From assembly GCA_013289715.1 (NCBI GenBank), contig JABCZJ010000014.1, positions 1-64,000 on the forward strand: a stretch of DNA of 64,000 nt, given 5' to 3'. Below, one piece after another: positions 29,249-39,121 of the stretch. A program made the translations under genes and the position numbers. Position 1 is the stretch's first letter. Each line of letters opens with the position of its first letter. This stretch comes from Acidobacteriota bacterium (GTDB lineage: Bacteria > Acidobacteriota > Terriglobia > Acidiferrales > UBA7541). Below the pieces are notes generated by a model. The model worked only from the letters and a program-made list of their open reading frames with translations. It was not told the origin of the DNA and did no database searches.

Positions 29249-29704
29249 TTACCTTTCGGGGCGCTCGGCGAAACGTTTCAGGCGGTCGAGCCAGGATTGG
29301 TCGCGCAGTTTGACGGCGCGGCGGGTGATTAGGTGGTCCAGGATTCTGCCTAGCTTGGTGGGCATTTGGTATTCGTCGCGCATCGTGAGCTTGGTTGTGC
29401 TTGCTTGAGGTTGAAGATCCCATCGTTGCATTCCGCGCACGCCGTAGGAATCTTGAAATTGCCATTCCAGGCGATGGTCCCGTTCGTAGGCGGTGACTAC
29501 TACTGTGAGCGCTACTTCGTGGCTTTGCAATTTTCCGGTGATGCGAACTTTTTGGCCTACTGCGAAATCGGATGCGCCGCTCTGGACTTCGAAGTGGACG
29601 TTCATTTCGGCGCCGTACCAGAGGGGCATGCGTTGGGGGACGAAGAAGACGAAGATTTCGTTGGGAGCGGTGGCGATTTGTGTGGCTAGTGCGATGCGGG
29701 CCAT
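29249..29704 (-). CDS. SRPBCC (START-like) domain protein
   Basis: The 151-residue protein has the order of a polyketide-cyclase/START-like fold: IATAPNEIFVFFVPQRMPLWYG at the start, a central hydrophobic strand (VRITGKLQSHEVALTVVVTAYERDHRLEWQFQ) and a final long helix (LGRILDHLITRRAVKLRDQSW). Proteins of this fold bind hydrophobic ligands in a deep pocket. No partner is suggested by the neighbours. The function is unknown. Confidence 0.7.
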   Translation of the reverse strand: MARIALATQIATAPNEIFVFFVPQRMPLWYGAEMNVHFEVQSGASDFAVGQKVRITGKLQSHEVALTVVVTAYERDHRLEWQFQDSYGVRGMQRWDLQPQASTTKLTMRDEYQMPTKLGRILDHLITRRAVKLRDQSWLDRLKRFAERPER

Positions 29705-29790
29705 TGCGGTTGGAACGTTATCTCACAATTTGCGGGGCGCGAGAAAGGCAAAGAGCACAGGCAGGATTGCCTATGCTACGACTCGCGGTT

Positions 29791-30939
29791 TTAGACTTCG
29801 ACCAGGACCAGAGAGACGTCGTCGGTGGGGGGGCCTTCGCGCCATTCGGCTACGCTGTCCAGGATGCCTTTTTTCATTTCGTTGAAGGGGAGCAGGGAGG
29901 TTTCGCGGACGATTTTCTGCACGCCTTCGACGCCTAGCATTGCGCCGCGGGAATTGAAGACGTCGGTGATTCCGTCGGTGTAGAGGACGATGCGGTCGCC
30001 GGCGTCGAGATCCACATCGAGCGTGGCTTCGGCGTCCACGGCCTCCGGCAGAGCGCCAAGCACCATGCTGCGGGATTCGAGGAGGCGAGGTTCGGCTCCA
30101 GCGTGCGCGATCATCGCGGGAGGGTGTCCGGCACCGGCGAAAATCATGCGGCGCCCCGGACGATCAATGCGGGCGGCGGCGACAGTGAAAAAGAAAACCG
30201 AGCTGCCGATATTGTGCATGACGAAACGGTTGAGCTGGCGGAGCATAGCGTCCAGCGCGGAGCCAGCGCGCAACTGCGTCATCATTTCGGTGTAGATGCG
30301 GTTGGCGACGAGCGCCGAGCCGATGCCGTGGCCGGAAACATCGCAGACGAGCAGATTCAGATAGTGATCGTCGAGCGAACTCACCAGCCCGAAATCGCCG
30401 CCGATGGTGCGAACGGGGTGATAGAAAGTTTCGACTCGCACTCCGCCCCAGACGAGTGATTTGGGGGCGAGGCTTTGTTGCACACGCGCCGCCAGCTTCA
30501 GATCTTCCTGAATTTCCTGGTGGCGCTCTTCCAGTTTCTTGTTCACCTCGCGCAGTTCCTGTTCGGCGTGCTTCAGTTCGGAGATGTCGGTAAAGGTGAC
30601 AATGGAAAACTGGCGGCCGTCTGGATCTTCGACGACGCGAGCGCTGATAATGACGGGCAAGCGCGAGCCATCTTTTCTGGGCAGCACGAATTCGAAGCGA
30701 TTGTGGCCGGCCTGGAGGCCTAATTCGCGTTGCGCGACGATGAAATCAGCTTCAGCTTTGTCGTAGAGCCTGTGTATGTCAGGGCCAACGATTTCGGTGC
30801 GCGGGAGGCCAGTCATTTGTTCCAGGTTGGAATTTACGAAAATAATATTTTGGCAGTCATCGGAGATGAGCACACCCTCGTTGAGGCTTTCCAGAACACC
30901 CTCGATTTGCTGTAGCCAATCCGGCTGTTCGACTTCCAC
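29791..30939 (-). CDS. PAS-domain SpoIIE/RsbU-type protein phosphatase
   Basis: The GTG at 30939 (AGGGGA upstream) starts a 382-residue protein. An N-terminal PAS domain (ESLNEGVLISDDCQNIIFVN, MTGLPRTEIVGPDI, SIVTFTDISELKHAEQELRE) is followed by a coiled-coil linker. The PP2C-like phosphatase domain of the RsbU/SpoIIE family then has TIGGDFGLVSSLDDHYLNLLVCDVSGHGIGSALVA and a C-terminal DDVSLVLVEV. Such enzymes act on anti-anti-sigma factors in partner-switching stress control. No anti-sigma or anti-anti-sigma gene is in the window. The catalytic Asp positions look intact. Confidence 0.88.
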   Translation of the reverse strand: MEVEQPDWLQQIEGVLESLNEGVLISDDCQNIIFVNSNLEQMTGLPRTEIVGPDIHRLYDKAEADFIVAQRELGLQAGHNRFEFVLPRKDGSRLPVIISARVVEDPDGRQFSIVTFTDISELKHAEQELREVNKKLEERHQEIQEDLKLAARVQQSLAPKSLVWGGVRVETFYHPVRTIGGDFGLVSSLDDHYLNLLVCDVSGHGIGSALVANRIYTEMMTQLRAGSALDAMLRQLNRFVMHNIGSSVFFFTVAAARIDRPGRRMIFAGAGHPPAMIAHAGAEPRLLESRSMVLGALPEAVDAEATLDVDLDAGDRIVLYTDGITDVFNSRGAMLGVEGVQKIVRETSLLPFNEMKKGILDSVAEWREGPPTDDVSLVLVEV

Positions 30940-31132
30940 TAACAGTCCCCTTTGCGCCTAGCTTGCCCGCCCGCGTATCTTACCCAATTCGGGAGAAAAC
31001 CGCTAAACGGCGGGCCGCATCGTTAGTAAGTAAGAACTGCCACATTTGATGCAATGAATTGGCGCCGGGGCGCGTAATAATGAGAGGAGAGAGTGCGGGC
31101 GATTTTTCGGCCCGCGAAGACCGCGCGAAACC

Positions 31133-32515
31133 ATGACAGTGACTGCTGCATCTACCGCGGCATCCGCCGCAAAACTACCGGGCTTGCCTCCGGGGCCAAG
31201 AGGCACGCCGCTATTGGGTCTAGCGCTGCACGTGCTGCGCGATCCGCTGGCAACGCTGATGCGTGTGGCACGCGAGTACGGTGACATTGTGTGCATTCCG
31301 GTTTTCCGGCATTACCGCATTATGCTGAATCATCCGGATTTCATTGAGCAGGTCTGCATCTTGCAGCACACCAAATTTCATAAGAGCACGCTGACGAAAG
31401 ATGTGACGCAGCGGCTGCTGGGACAAGGGCTGCTGATCAGCGAAGGGGATTTCTGGCGGCGGCAACGGCGGCTGGCGCAGCCGGCTTTTCATCGCACGCG
31501 CATCGCGGAATACGGCTCGACGATGGTGGAATGTGCCAACACGCACATGGCTCGCTGGCGTGACGGTGAGGTGTGCGATATCGCGGAGGAGATGATGGCG
31601 ATGACGCTGGACATCGCCGTGCGCACGCTTTTTGGCACGACGCTGAACGTGAAGGCGGAGGAAGTGGGGAAGTCGCTGGGATTTCTGATGCGGTATTCGA
31701 TGCGCAAGGCGCGGTCGCCGATCAAGGTTCCGGAGAATTGGCCGACGCCGAGGAATCGCCGGGCGGAACGCGAGACCCAATTTCTGGATTCACTGGTGTA
31801 CGGGATCATCAAGGAAAGGCAGGCGGAGGGGAATACGAATCCGCACAACGATCTGCTGGCGTTGCTGATGAGTGCGATGGATGAAGACGGCACGCAGATG
31901 ACGCCGAAACAATTGCGTGACGAGACGATGACGCTATTTATGGCGGGACACGAGACTACGGCGCTGACGCTTTCGTGGACGTGGTATATGTTGAGCGAAA
32001 ATCCGGCGGTGGAGGCGCGTTTGCACGAAGAATTGCAGCGCGTGTTGGGTGGGCGCGCTCCGACGGTTGCGGATCTGGAGCGATTGCCTTATCTGCGCTC
32101 CGTGGTGAGCGAGGTGCTGCGGCTTTATCCGGCGGCGTATATTTTGGCGCGGACTTCGATCGCGCCTTGCACCATTGGCGGATATGATTTTCCGACGGAT
32201 ACGACTTTCATCATGGCGCAGTGGGTGATGCATCGCGATGCGCGGTATTTCGATGAGCCAGAGGTGTTTCGTCCGGAGCGCTGGATGGATGGACTCGAGA
32301 ACCGCTTGCCGGCGGGGGCTTATTTTCCGTTTGGGGATGGGCCGCGTCGGTGCATTGGGCAAGGGTTCGCGCTGCTGGAATTGGGGATGGTGATCGCGAC
32401 GGTGGCGCAGAAATTTCGGTTTAAGTTGGTGCCGGGGCATCGGGTGGTGCCGGATCCTTTGGTTACTTTGCGGGCGAAGTATGGGATTCGGGTGAAGGTG
32501 CATTTCCGCGACTGA
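31133..32515 (+). CDS. Cytochrome P450
   Basis: The 460-residue protein has all P450 landmarks. The I-helix reads FMAGHETTALTLSW (A/GGxD/ETT type), the K-helix ExxR lies in SEVLRLYPAAY, and the heme-binding loop is FPFGDGPRRCIGQGFALLE with the ligand Cys. There is no N-terminal membrane anchor; it begins with an Ala/Ser-rich stretch and PPGPRGTPLLGLALHVL, typical of soluble bacterial class E enzymes. No ferredoxin or reductase is adjacent. The substrate is unknown. Confidence 0.93.
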   Translation: MTVTAASTAASAAKLPGLPPGPRGTPLLGLALHVLRDPLATLMRVAREYGDIVCIPVFRHYRIMLNHPDFIEQVCILQHTKFHKSTLTKDVTQRLLGQGLLISEGDFWRRQRRLAQPAFHRTRIAEYGSTMVECANTHMARWRDGEVCDIAEEMMAMTLDIAVRTLFGTTLNVKAEEVGKSLGFLMRYSMRKARSPIKVPENWPTPRNRRAERETQFLDSLVYGIIKERQAEGNTNPHNDLLALLMSAMDEDGTQMTPKQLRDETMTLFMAGHETTALTLSWTWYMLSENPAVEARLHEELQRVLGGRAPTVADLERLPYLRSVVSEVLRLYPAAYILARTSIAPCTIGGYDFPTDTTFIMAQWVMHRDARYFDEPEVFRPERWMDGLENRLPAGAYFPFGDGPRRCIGQGFALLELGMVIATVAQKFRFKLVPGHRVVPDPLVTLRAKYGIRVKVHFRD

Positions 32516-32578
32516 GGAAGGCGAAAGATTTAACACAGAGAGCACAGTGAAAAACGGAGTGCACAGAGAAAGCAGGAG

Positions 32579-32625
32579 AGATCCTTCGGCCGGCTTGAGG
32601 CAAGGGCGCCGGCCCCAGGATGACG
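32579..32625 (+). repeat. Repeat family B, variant with extra hairpin
   Basis: GAGATCCTTCGGCC, a hairpin with GGGCGCCGGCCCC, then AGGATGACG. It is preceded by the GCACAGAGAAAG-type repeat (32528-32575). Confidence 0.45.
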
Positions 32626-32640
32626 ATGCTCGTCGCATCG

Positions 32641-34029
32641 TCACTTTACAAATTCTGGTTGTTCGCCTTTGTCCCAGGGATCGTAGGTTAGGGAGAAGCG
32701 GATGCGGTCTGGGATGGGCGGGTGTGAATAGAACATGAAGACGGTGATCGGGCTGGGCGTGGGATCGGAGAGATCCACTTCGCCGAGAACCTGAAAGGCT
32801 TGCGCGGCGACCTGGCTGGAATCTGGAATCAGGCCGTGAGTCACTTCCAGGCCGTATTGATCCGCTTGGTGCTCGAAATAACGGCTGACGGCGCTTTGAA
32901 CGGGGTTGGCGACAAAAGAGTAAACGGAAAGCAGAAGCAGCAGCGCGGGGAGCGAGGCCCAATCGTCAACACCGCGGATGCCCCAGGCGGTTCCGAATCG
33001 CCGCAGGAGCCAGCCAATGGTGCGGTGACCGAGATAAAAAAGCACGAACAGGAATACCGCGGCGAAGAGCAGACCTTTCCAGATGTGATTCAAGACGTAA
33101 TGGCCCGTCTCGTGTCCGGCGACGAGAACAATTTGCGGCGTGTTCATCTTGGCGATCGTGGTGTCCCAGACGACGATGCGTTTTGATGCGCCGATGCCGG
33201 TGACGTAGGCGTTCAGCTCCGTGGTTTTTTCTCCCGCACCCATCCAGAACATTCGCTCGGGAGGGATATTCACGCCGGCGCGCTGGACCATGGTTTCCAG
33301 GCTGGTGGTGAGCGCCGGATCTTTCTCCTGAAGCGGTTCGAATTTGTGGAACATGGGGTCGACGATCAGCGGCTGAATGAAGACGAGGATTACTGCGATA
33401 GGTAGTGATACCAGCCAGAAATAAAACCACCAGCGACGGGGGCTGCTGCGAATTACGGCGTAGAGAATCGCGACCAGAATAATTCCCAGCAGGATTCCCA
33501 GGAACTGTCCTTTAGCCCAATCCCAGAACCAGGAACCCCAGCTCTGAATGCTGAGGCCGTATTTTCGCTCGACGGAATTTTCGTAGATGGCTGAGGGCAG
33601 GCCGAGAATCGCCATCGTCACCAGCAGGAGCGGGGCGAAGGCGGCGGCTTGAATGAAACGATTGCGCGAGACAGATTCGGCCCAATCGCGAAATTGCGGG
33701 CCGAACTTCCAGGAGAGGATGACCCAGAGGACGAAGATGCCGTAGAAAAAATCGATCCAGGCGAAACGGGCGTGAAAACGTCCGAGATCGCGCGCTTTGC
33801 GGTAGAGGTCGGGCGGGAGCGTGTAGGCCGTGACCTTTCTTTCGGATGTTTGCGGCGGTGCGACCGGAGCTGCGGCGTCGGGAGTGCTGGCGGGAGGCTG
33901 CGAGGATTGCGGGGCGGAAACGGAGGCGGGCGCGCTGATGCTCGCTAGCCGTGCGGCATTCTTGCCGAACGCGTGCGGGGCGGCTTGCAGCGTCAGTAAG
34001 ATTAGAATGCATCTCGCGAGAGACTTCAT
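32641..34029 (-). CDS. M48-family membrane metallopeptidase (Ste24/HtpX-like)
   Basis: This 462-residue protein has a signal-like N-terminus, an Ala/Pro/Ser-rich linker, then 5-7 membrane segments flanking the zinc-protease motif VAGHETGHYVLNH (HExxH-type HETGH). A third ligand region follows (YFEHQADQYGLEVTH, with Glu preceding His and Asp). It is related to CAAX prenyl protease 1 (KRIVVWDTTIAKMNTPQIVLV). In bacteria this group is linked with quality control of membrane proteins. It has its own ribosome site (GGAG) before the ATG at 34029. Confidence 0.88.
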   Translation of the reverse strand: MKSLARCILILLTLQAAPHAFGKNAARLASISAPASVSAPQSSQPPASTPDAAAPVAPPQTSERKVTAYTLPPDLYRKARDLGRFHARFAWIDFFYGIFVLWVILSWKFGPQFRDWAESVSRNRFIQAAAFAPLLLVTMAILGLPSAIYENSVERKYGLSIQSWGSWFWDWAKGQFLGILLGIILVAILYAVIRSSPRRWWFYFWLVSLPIAVILVFIQPLIVDPMFHKFEPLQEKDPALTTSLETMVQRAGVNIPPERMFWMGAGEKTTELNAYVTGIGASKRIVVWDTTIAKMNTPQIVLVAGHETGHYVLNHIWKGLLFAAVFLFVLFYLGHRTIGWLLRRFGTAWGIRGVDDWASLPALLLLLSVYSFVANPVQSAVSRYFEHQADQYGLEVTHGLIPDSSQVAAQAFQVLGEVDLSDPTPSPITVFMFYSHPPIPDRIRFSLTYDPWDKGEQPEFVK

Positions 34030-34337
34030 TCTTGCTCCAAAGACGTTTGCGGCTCGTCTTCCCGTTCAAATTCGAACGGCGATTATGACGTGGCTGCCAT
34101 AGCCGTGCAAGGTTGCGTCCGTGGGACCGGGTCAGGACGGGAACGCACAGACGCAAGTAGCCGAGTTGCTGAAGCAACTACGATCAGACCGGTACAAAAG
34201 TGTGGCGGGAGTGGGAGACGTTTGTACCTGCCGGGAAGTACAGGGTGCCTCTTAGGGCGCGGGACAGAACGCCAATTGCCACTGGCGCGGGCGGGCGACT
34301 AGAATTGGACTTTGGGAAACTGCCACCTGGGAGAAGC
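34030..34337. other. Gap upstream of the coiled-coil protein
   Basis: This is the divergent spacer between the M48 gene and the next plus-strand gene. An extended open frame into it from 34200 lacks a ribosome site, so the gene is started at 34338. Nothing further was recognised. Confidence 0.5.
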
Positions 34338-34949
34338 ATGATGAAAATCGCACATTGGGGCCTTGGCATTCTGCTGATTATGCCGATGGGCATTGCGGTG
34401 GGACAGGCACAATCCCCGCAGGAGGCGCAGGCACCAGCGCCGACCGATTCCCTGGCTGCGGCTGCCAAGCAGGCGCGTGAAGCGAAGAAGGATCAGGCCA
34501 AGCCCGCGCGCGTGTGGGACGACGATAGCGTTCCTAAGTCCAATGCTGCAATCAGCGTGGTGGGGAAGACACCAGATGATAGCGACAGCGCAGGTGCTGT
34601 GACCGCAGCAGCGAATGGTTCCGCGGGTGGTGGTGGCGCAGCGGGCGGAGCGGCCAACCGGGCAGCGCTCGAAAGATCCGTCGCGAACGCCAAGGATAAA
34701 TTGGCAACGATCAAGGTGGACCTGGATCTGCTGCAGCGGACCTACACGCTAGATTCGCAGATGTATTACATCAAGCCGGACTATGCTTCGGACGCGGACG
34801 GCGCGGCCAAATTGAAGGATGAGCAGGACCAGATCGCGGCGAAGCAGCAGGAAATGGACGAAGAGCAGAAGAAAATTGACGATATGAATGCTGAGCTGTC
34901 TAAAGTTCCGACATCCGCTACGCCAGCCAGCAGCGACAACCCAAATTAG
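34338..34949 (+). CDS. Secreted Ala/Gly-rich coiled-coil protein
   Basis: This 203-residue protein starts at tandem ATGs (34338/34341) preceded by GGGAGAAGC. A signal peptide (WGLGILLIMPMGIAVGQAQS) is followed by an Ala/Lys region, a Gly/Ala stretch (GSAGGGGAAGGAANR), and a C-terminal half of charged heptad-like helix (RAALERSVANAKDKLATIKVDLDLLQRTY then AKQQEMDEEQKKIDDMNAEL). I do not recognise a family. It may be a periplasmic structural or scaffold protein. Confidence 0.65.
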   Translation: MMKIAHWGLGILLIMPMGIAVGQAQSPQEAQAPAPTDSLAAAAKQAREAKKDQAKPARVWDDDSVPKSNAAISVVGKTPDDSDSAGAVTAAANGSAGGGGAAGGAANRAALERSVANAKDKLATIKVDLDLLQRTYTLDSQMYYIKPDYASDADGAAKLKDEQDQIAAKQQEMDEEQKKIDDMNAELSKVPTSATPASSDNPN

Positions 34950-35077
34950 TCCTTGAATGCAGTGCAGTACGCCCGAATTCCGTGACAGTGCGGGCGATGC
35001 GTCTGAGGTCTTCCCTTCTCTTTATGGTGTTCTGTTCCGATTTGAAACAGGACCACTACTGATAGTATATATTTTTC

Positions 35078-35106
35078 TTGACACACTAGGCGCGCAAGAG
35101 CAAAAT
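35078..35106 (+). promoter_or_regulatory. Possible promoter for the small zinc-ribbon gene
   Basis: A perfect TTGACA (35078-35083) is followed after 17 bases by the weak CAAAAT (35101-35106). It lies about 125 bp before the gene start in an AT-rich patch. Only the -35 is convincing. Confidence 0.3.
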
Positions 35107-35231
35107 TCCGCACGTTAACGCTGCGTTACGCGAATGTTTCCGTTCGGGTAGCGCTGCGGTTGACGGTTTTTCATTCCCCGGTGACGGCAACCCACTTTTC
35201 ACAGACATCCACAAGCAAATCGAGAGGGACG

Positions 35232-35438
35232 ATGCTGAATTTGGCAGGTGGAACGGTGCAATGTTTGAATCCGGAATGCATCTCGCGGGGGCGCTGGCTG
35301 CGTCTGCACGATGCGCCGCAGGAATGCTGCAACAGCTGTGGCGCGCCGCTGCACAGCGTGCCGCCGCCGCTGCCGCCGCGGTTCCGGATGCGCGCGCGGC
35401 CGATGAGGAGTCACCGGCCGATGGGGCGCGGGCGCTGA
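35232..35438 (+). CDS. Small zinc-ribbon protein
   Basis: The ATG at 35232, with GAGGGACG just upstream, opens a 68-residue frame. It has paired cysteines (VQCLNPECISRG then QECCNSCGAPL), typical of a zinc ribbon, and a Pro/Arg-rich tail. Similar small zinc-ribbon proteins in acidobacteria have unknown roles. The frame has coding-like codon use, and antisense frames here do not look better. Confidence 0.5.
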   Translation: MLNLAGGTVQCLNPECISRGRWLRLHDAPQECCNSCGAPLHSVPPPLPPRFRMRARPMRSHRPMGRGR

Positions 35439-35481
35439 TATTTTTGCGTGACTGAGACATCCGTTTGGCAGCTACGAAATC

Positions 35482-35555
35482 GGAACTTCAGCGGCTAAAG
35501 CCGGACCGCGGGCTTACGTTTTATGTCGTGGCTGAAACCACGACTCACAAAGATT
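35482..35555 (+). repeat. TAAA/TGAA-loop hairpin pair
   Basis: GGAACTTCAGCGGCTAAAGCC is followed by GTCGTGGCTGAAACCACGAC and CACAAAGATT. The first and last parts match 25147-25183, where the middle is missing, so one copy looks like an internally deleted form of the other. Confidence 0.55.
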
Positions 35556-35581
35556 AGCGGAACAATTGATGAAGGCAAAAG

Positions 35582-35625
35582 AAAAGGCCCGAGGCGATGC
35601 AGCCGCCGCGGGCCTTTTCCATTTT
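35582..35625 (-). terminator. Rho-independent terminator of the TonB receptor
   Basis: AAAAGGCCCG (35582-35591) pairs perfectly with CGGGCCTTTT (35609-35618). Read on the minus strand, the stem is followed by a T-rich stretch. It lies 20 bp beyond the receptor stop. Confidence 0.8.
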
Positions 35626-35644
35626 CAGGAGCTTCAAACGATTT

Positions 35645-38600
35645 TCAGAAATAGAACTTCAAGCCAAATTGGATCAGGCGCGGGTTTCTGTCGGTTGTAA
35701 TTTGACCGAAGGTGCCGCTACCTCCTGCCGTGTTGGGATTGAAGAACTGGACGTGATTGAAAGCATTAAAAAATTCGGCCCGGAACTCAATTGATTTGGA
35801 CTCCATGATTTTCGTTTTCTTGACGATCGACAGATCGTAATTGTTGATGCCTGGACCGCGAAGGAAATTGCGCGACGCGTCGCCAAAACTGAAGAGCGGC
35901 ACGTTCACGCAATCGTACGAGGTCGGGTTGAACCAGAATGTTCCCGTCACATTTCCTTTCGTGTCTGCGGCAGCGGAACTGATGCAGTTTGCCGCATTGG
36001 CCGAAAAGACTTGTTGGCTGTTTCGCGGGTTCTCGTATTGAATCGGACCGATGACGTTAGGACGCGACAGGTCGGGGTTCTGATCCTGCTGGCTGGAATT
36101 ATTGTTGGAAAACAACGTGAACGGATTTCCCTTTTGATAGCTGGCGATCGCATTGAATTGCCAGCCGCCGAGAATCGTCTTCAAGATCCCATTCTCCACG
36201 CCGTGGTCGAACGGAAGCTCCCACAATCCGCTGATCACGAGTCGTTGGGGTGTATCGAAATCAGCAAGTGCGCGGTCCAGGCGATAATCGAGGGGATCGG
36301 TGTATTCCGAGGAGCGCGCGCGAAATCCGGAAGTGAGGTCAATCGTTTTTGATAGGGTGTAGGCTGCACGGAAGATGAAACCCTTGCTAAAGCGCTTGTC
36401 TACCGTCAGTTGGAACTCATGGCTATCGGAAAGACCGTTGCTAAAGTTGGTGAGAAGCTGCTGGGCTCCGGTCGGGAAAGCATTCGGATCGGACTCAGGG
36501 CCTGACAGTACCGGTCCACCGATGAAATCCACGCAAGCCGCGAGCGGCCGTGCACACTCCGGATTGGTGGAGCCGAAGTTGGTGAGCTGCTGTTGCATCA
36601 CGCTCGGTACCGGAAAATTCGTCTCGCCACTCGATATTAATTTTCGTCCCAAGCTGCCTACGTACACCGCTTCCACCATGGTATTCGCCGTTGCTTGCCA
36701 CTGGAAGCCGTAATTAAAGTTTTCGGAATAGGGCGTTCGGAAATGCGGCCAAGTCGTATAGGCAAATGAAATTTTAGGAGTCAAGAAATCTCCCGTAAAG
36801 GTAAATGGGAATGGGTTTGTAAGCTGCAAGGGCGTGAAGGGGTCGGCGACAGGTCCCGTACCTGGAGTGTCCCCGATCACACCTGCATACGTATTAGGCG
36901 TGTTATTGGAGACGTATCCGAATGGCGGCTGGCCGCCGAACTGCAGGTTGAGCGCACCGTCCTCGATGTCGTAAAAGATGCCGAAGCCTCCGCGCATAAC
37001 AAGTTTGGCATTACCGAGCATGTCCCATGCAAAACCGAGACGCGGCGCGAAGTTGTTGTAGTCGGGATAAACCAAGGCTTTGTTGGGAGTACCGGGGTCG
37101 CCCGGATACAAGATATTGGGAGGAGCGCCTGGAAACACGGTGGATTGCGTGCCTGGAAAGAAGCCCAGAATATTGTTCTGAACGTCGCTCAGGGGCATGA
37201 AGTAATCCCAGCGCAGACCGTAGGTCAGGGTCAGGCGTTTTGCGATCTTCCAGGTGTCCTGTGCGTACAGGCCGATGGCGCCTGTGCGGATTCCGTAGGT
37301 AGCCTTCGAAAATTGGAAGTAGTTGTCCCAGAAGCCGGCGACGAAATCAGCCGTTTCGTCTCCGGTGAAATCACCAAAGGTGAAATCATAGCTGCCATTG
37401 TTGTAATAATCGTAGTGGAAATTTTGGCGGATGCGGGAGATGTCCGCGCCGAATTTAAGCTCGTGGCGGTCACGCGTCCAAGTGTAATTGTCGGCCCACT
37501 CGAAGGTCGCATCGTGGAGAGTCGTGGGACCCTGCGGGGATGGACCGAGGTTAAAGCCGTTGGTGTATATGATCGGAGGCGCCGCTCCTTTGGGATCGTC
37601 GGGACTGACATTAGTGAAGCCGAGCGCGGAAGGAGTTGTTTTGTCCGTGGGAGAGTTCTGTAGGGTCGCGGTGCGATTGGCTGCGAAGCGAAACTCATTG
37701 AGCATCCCCGGGGAAAACGTGTGCGTCCAGGTAAACGCGCCGATCTGGTCGCGGAAGTTCGTCTGAAAGCCCGACCCAAGCGGCACGTCGCCGCCCGTCG
37801 AAGCACCGTTGACGATCTGGAAGGGATAGGCCTGTCGGGTGTCGTCAATGAGGTAAACGAAAGAAATCGTGTCGTTCTTGCTGAGAGTGTAGTCAACATG
37901 CGCGATGCCCTGATCATCGTCAATCGCGGCGGTGGGAGAAGAGATGAACCCATTGGTTCCAACATTTGGCATAGGCAGAAAGTCTTGAATGTAATTGGCG
38001 ATCACCGGGTTCACGGGCACCTGATTGTTCGGATAAATGTTGCCAGTGATCGGATTAGTCAGTTGCGTGCCGTTGGGATCGGTGCAGGCGCCTGCGACAT
38101 AGGTACTGCACAAAGAACTGAAGTCTCCGGTGCGCTGGGCGGGAGTGAGCACGGTCAGTTGCGGTGAAGTTTGGCCTACGCGGCTACGGGTACCCTGATA
38201 AGCAAGAAAGAAGAATAGCTTGTCCTTCTTGATGGGACCTCCCACGGTGCCACCAAACTGATTGCGTTTGAAAGACTGTTTGTCCTGGTCAACCGGCAGA
38301 AAGTAGTCCCTAGCGTTGAAGAAGTTGTTACGGTCGAACTCGAAGAGGTCCCCGTGGAAGGCATTCGTTCCTGATTTGGTGATCTGATTGACGATTCCGC
38401 CGGAGGTGCGCCCGTACTGGGCGTCGTAATTGTTGGTGAGAATCTTGAATTCCTCGACGGCGTCCGGGTTGGGACTCACGACGATATTGTTGCCGAGAAA
38501 GTCTGTGTTATTGCCGCCGTCCAGAAGGAATGTGAGGGACTCGGAGCGTTGGCCACTCACAGAAAAAGGATTGTTGGAGCCGTCATCGGGATCAGGGGCA

Positions 38601-39097
38601 AACACGCCCGCTTGCAGCAATCCCAGTTGCAGGGTGTTGCGATCAAGCAGCGGCAGGTCATTGATCATCCGTTCGTTCTCTACTTTTCCGAGAACGGCGC
38701 CCGTGGTGTCCACCTGGACGACGTTTGATGAAACCTCGATGGTTTGAGTTTCCCGGCCGACTTTCAGCGCTACATCCAAGCGACCGTTTTGATTCAGCTC
38801 GAGAACGACTCCGTCTTGGATAAAGGTGGCGAAGCCGGACTTATCTACGGTCAGACTGTACTTGCCGACCGGGACCAAGTCGAAGAGATACGAGCCATCG
38901 GAGCCGCTGTTGACGGTGCGCGCGATTCCGGTTGCGGTGTTGGTGAGGATCACTTTGGCAGCGACGACTACGCCGCCGGATTGGTCGGTGACGGTGCCGC
39001 GGAGGGAGGCTTTGGTTTGGGCCCACGACGAACCGCTGAGGACTGCGATGACGCAAAAGACGAATGCAAAATACAGCAGCGCACGAAGAAATCTCAC
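35645..39097 (-). CDS. TonB-dependent receptor with carboxypeptidase-regulatory-like domain
   Basis: The GTG at 39097, with GGAGG six bases upstream, gives 1150 residues. A signal peptide (LLYFAFVFCVIAVLSGSSWAQ) is followed by an Ig-like carboxypeptidase-regulatory domain (SLRGTVTDQSGGVVVAAKV), a plug (GRTSGGIVNQITKSGTNAFHG) and a long outer-membrane barrel ending RLIQFGLKFYF. This is the Oar-like group common in acidobacteria, which may import glycans, peptides or other large ligands. The last residue is Phe, as usual for barrel insertion. No SusD-like gene is nearby and the ligand is unknown. Confidence 0.92.
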   Translation of the reverse strand: MRFLRALLYFAFVFCVIAVLSGSSWAQTKASLRGTVTDQSGGVVVAAKVILTNTATGIARTVNSGSDGSYLFDLVPVGKYSLTVDKSGFATFIQDGVVLELNQNGRLDVALKVGRETQTIEVSSNVVQVDTTGAVLGKVENERMINDLPLLDRNTLQLGLLQAGVFAPDPDDGSNNPFSVSGQRSESLTFLLDGGNNTDFLGNNIVVSPNPDAVEEFKILTNNYDAQYGRTSGGIVNQITKSGTNAFHGDLFEFDRNNFFNARDYFLPVDQDKQSFKRNQFGGTVGGPIKKDKLFFFLAYQGTRSRVGQTSPQLTVLTPAQRTGDFSSLCSTYVAGACTDPNGTQLTNPITGNIYPNNQVPVNPVIANYIQDFLPMPNVGTNGFISSPTAAIDDDQGIAHVDYTLSKNDTISFVYLIDDTRQAYPFQIVNGASTGGDVPLGSGFQTNFRDQIGAFTWTHTFSPGMLNEFRFAANRTATLQNSPTDKTTPSALGFTNVSPDDPKGAAPPIIYTNGFNLGPSPQGPTTLHDATFEWADNYTWTRDRHELKFGADISRIRQNFHYDYYNNGSYDFTFGDFTGDETADFVAGFWDNYFQFSKATYGIRTGAIGLYAQDTWKIAKRLTLTYGLRWDYFMPLSDVQNNILGFFPGTQSTVFPGAPPNILYPGDPGTPNKALVYPDYNNFAPRLGFAWDMLGNAKLVMRGGFGIFYDIEDGALNLQFGGQPPFGYVSNNTPNTYAGVIGDTPGTGPVADPFTPLQLTNPFPFTFTGDFLTPKISFAYTTWPHFRTPYSENFNYGFQWQATANTMVEAVYVGSLGRKLISSGETNFPVPSVMQQQLTNFGSTNPECARPLAACVDFIGGPVLSGPESDPNAFPTGAQQLLTNFSNGLSDSHEFQLTVDKRFSKGFIFRAAYTLSKTIDLTSGFRARSSEYTDPLDYRLDRALADFDTPQRLVISGLWELPFDHGVENGILKTILGGWQFNAIASYQKGNPFTLFSNNNSSQQDQNPDLSRPNVIGPIQYENPRNSQQVFSANAANCISSAAADTKGNVTGTFWFNPTSYDCVNVPLFSFGDASRNFLRGPGINNYDLSIVKKTKIMESKSIEFRAEFFNAFNHVQFFNPNTAGGSGTFGQITTDRNPRLIQFGLKFYF

Positions 39098-39121
39098 ACC
39101 CCACCTCCGTTGGACGGACAC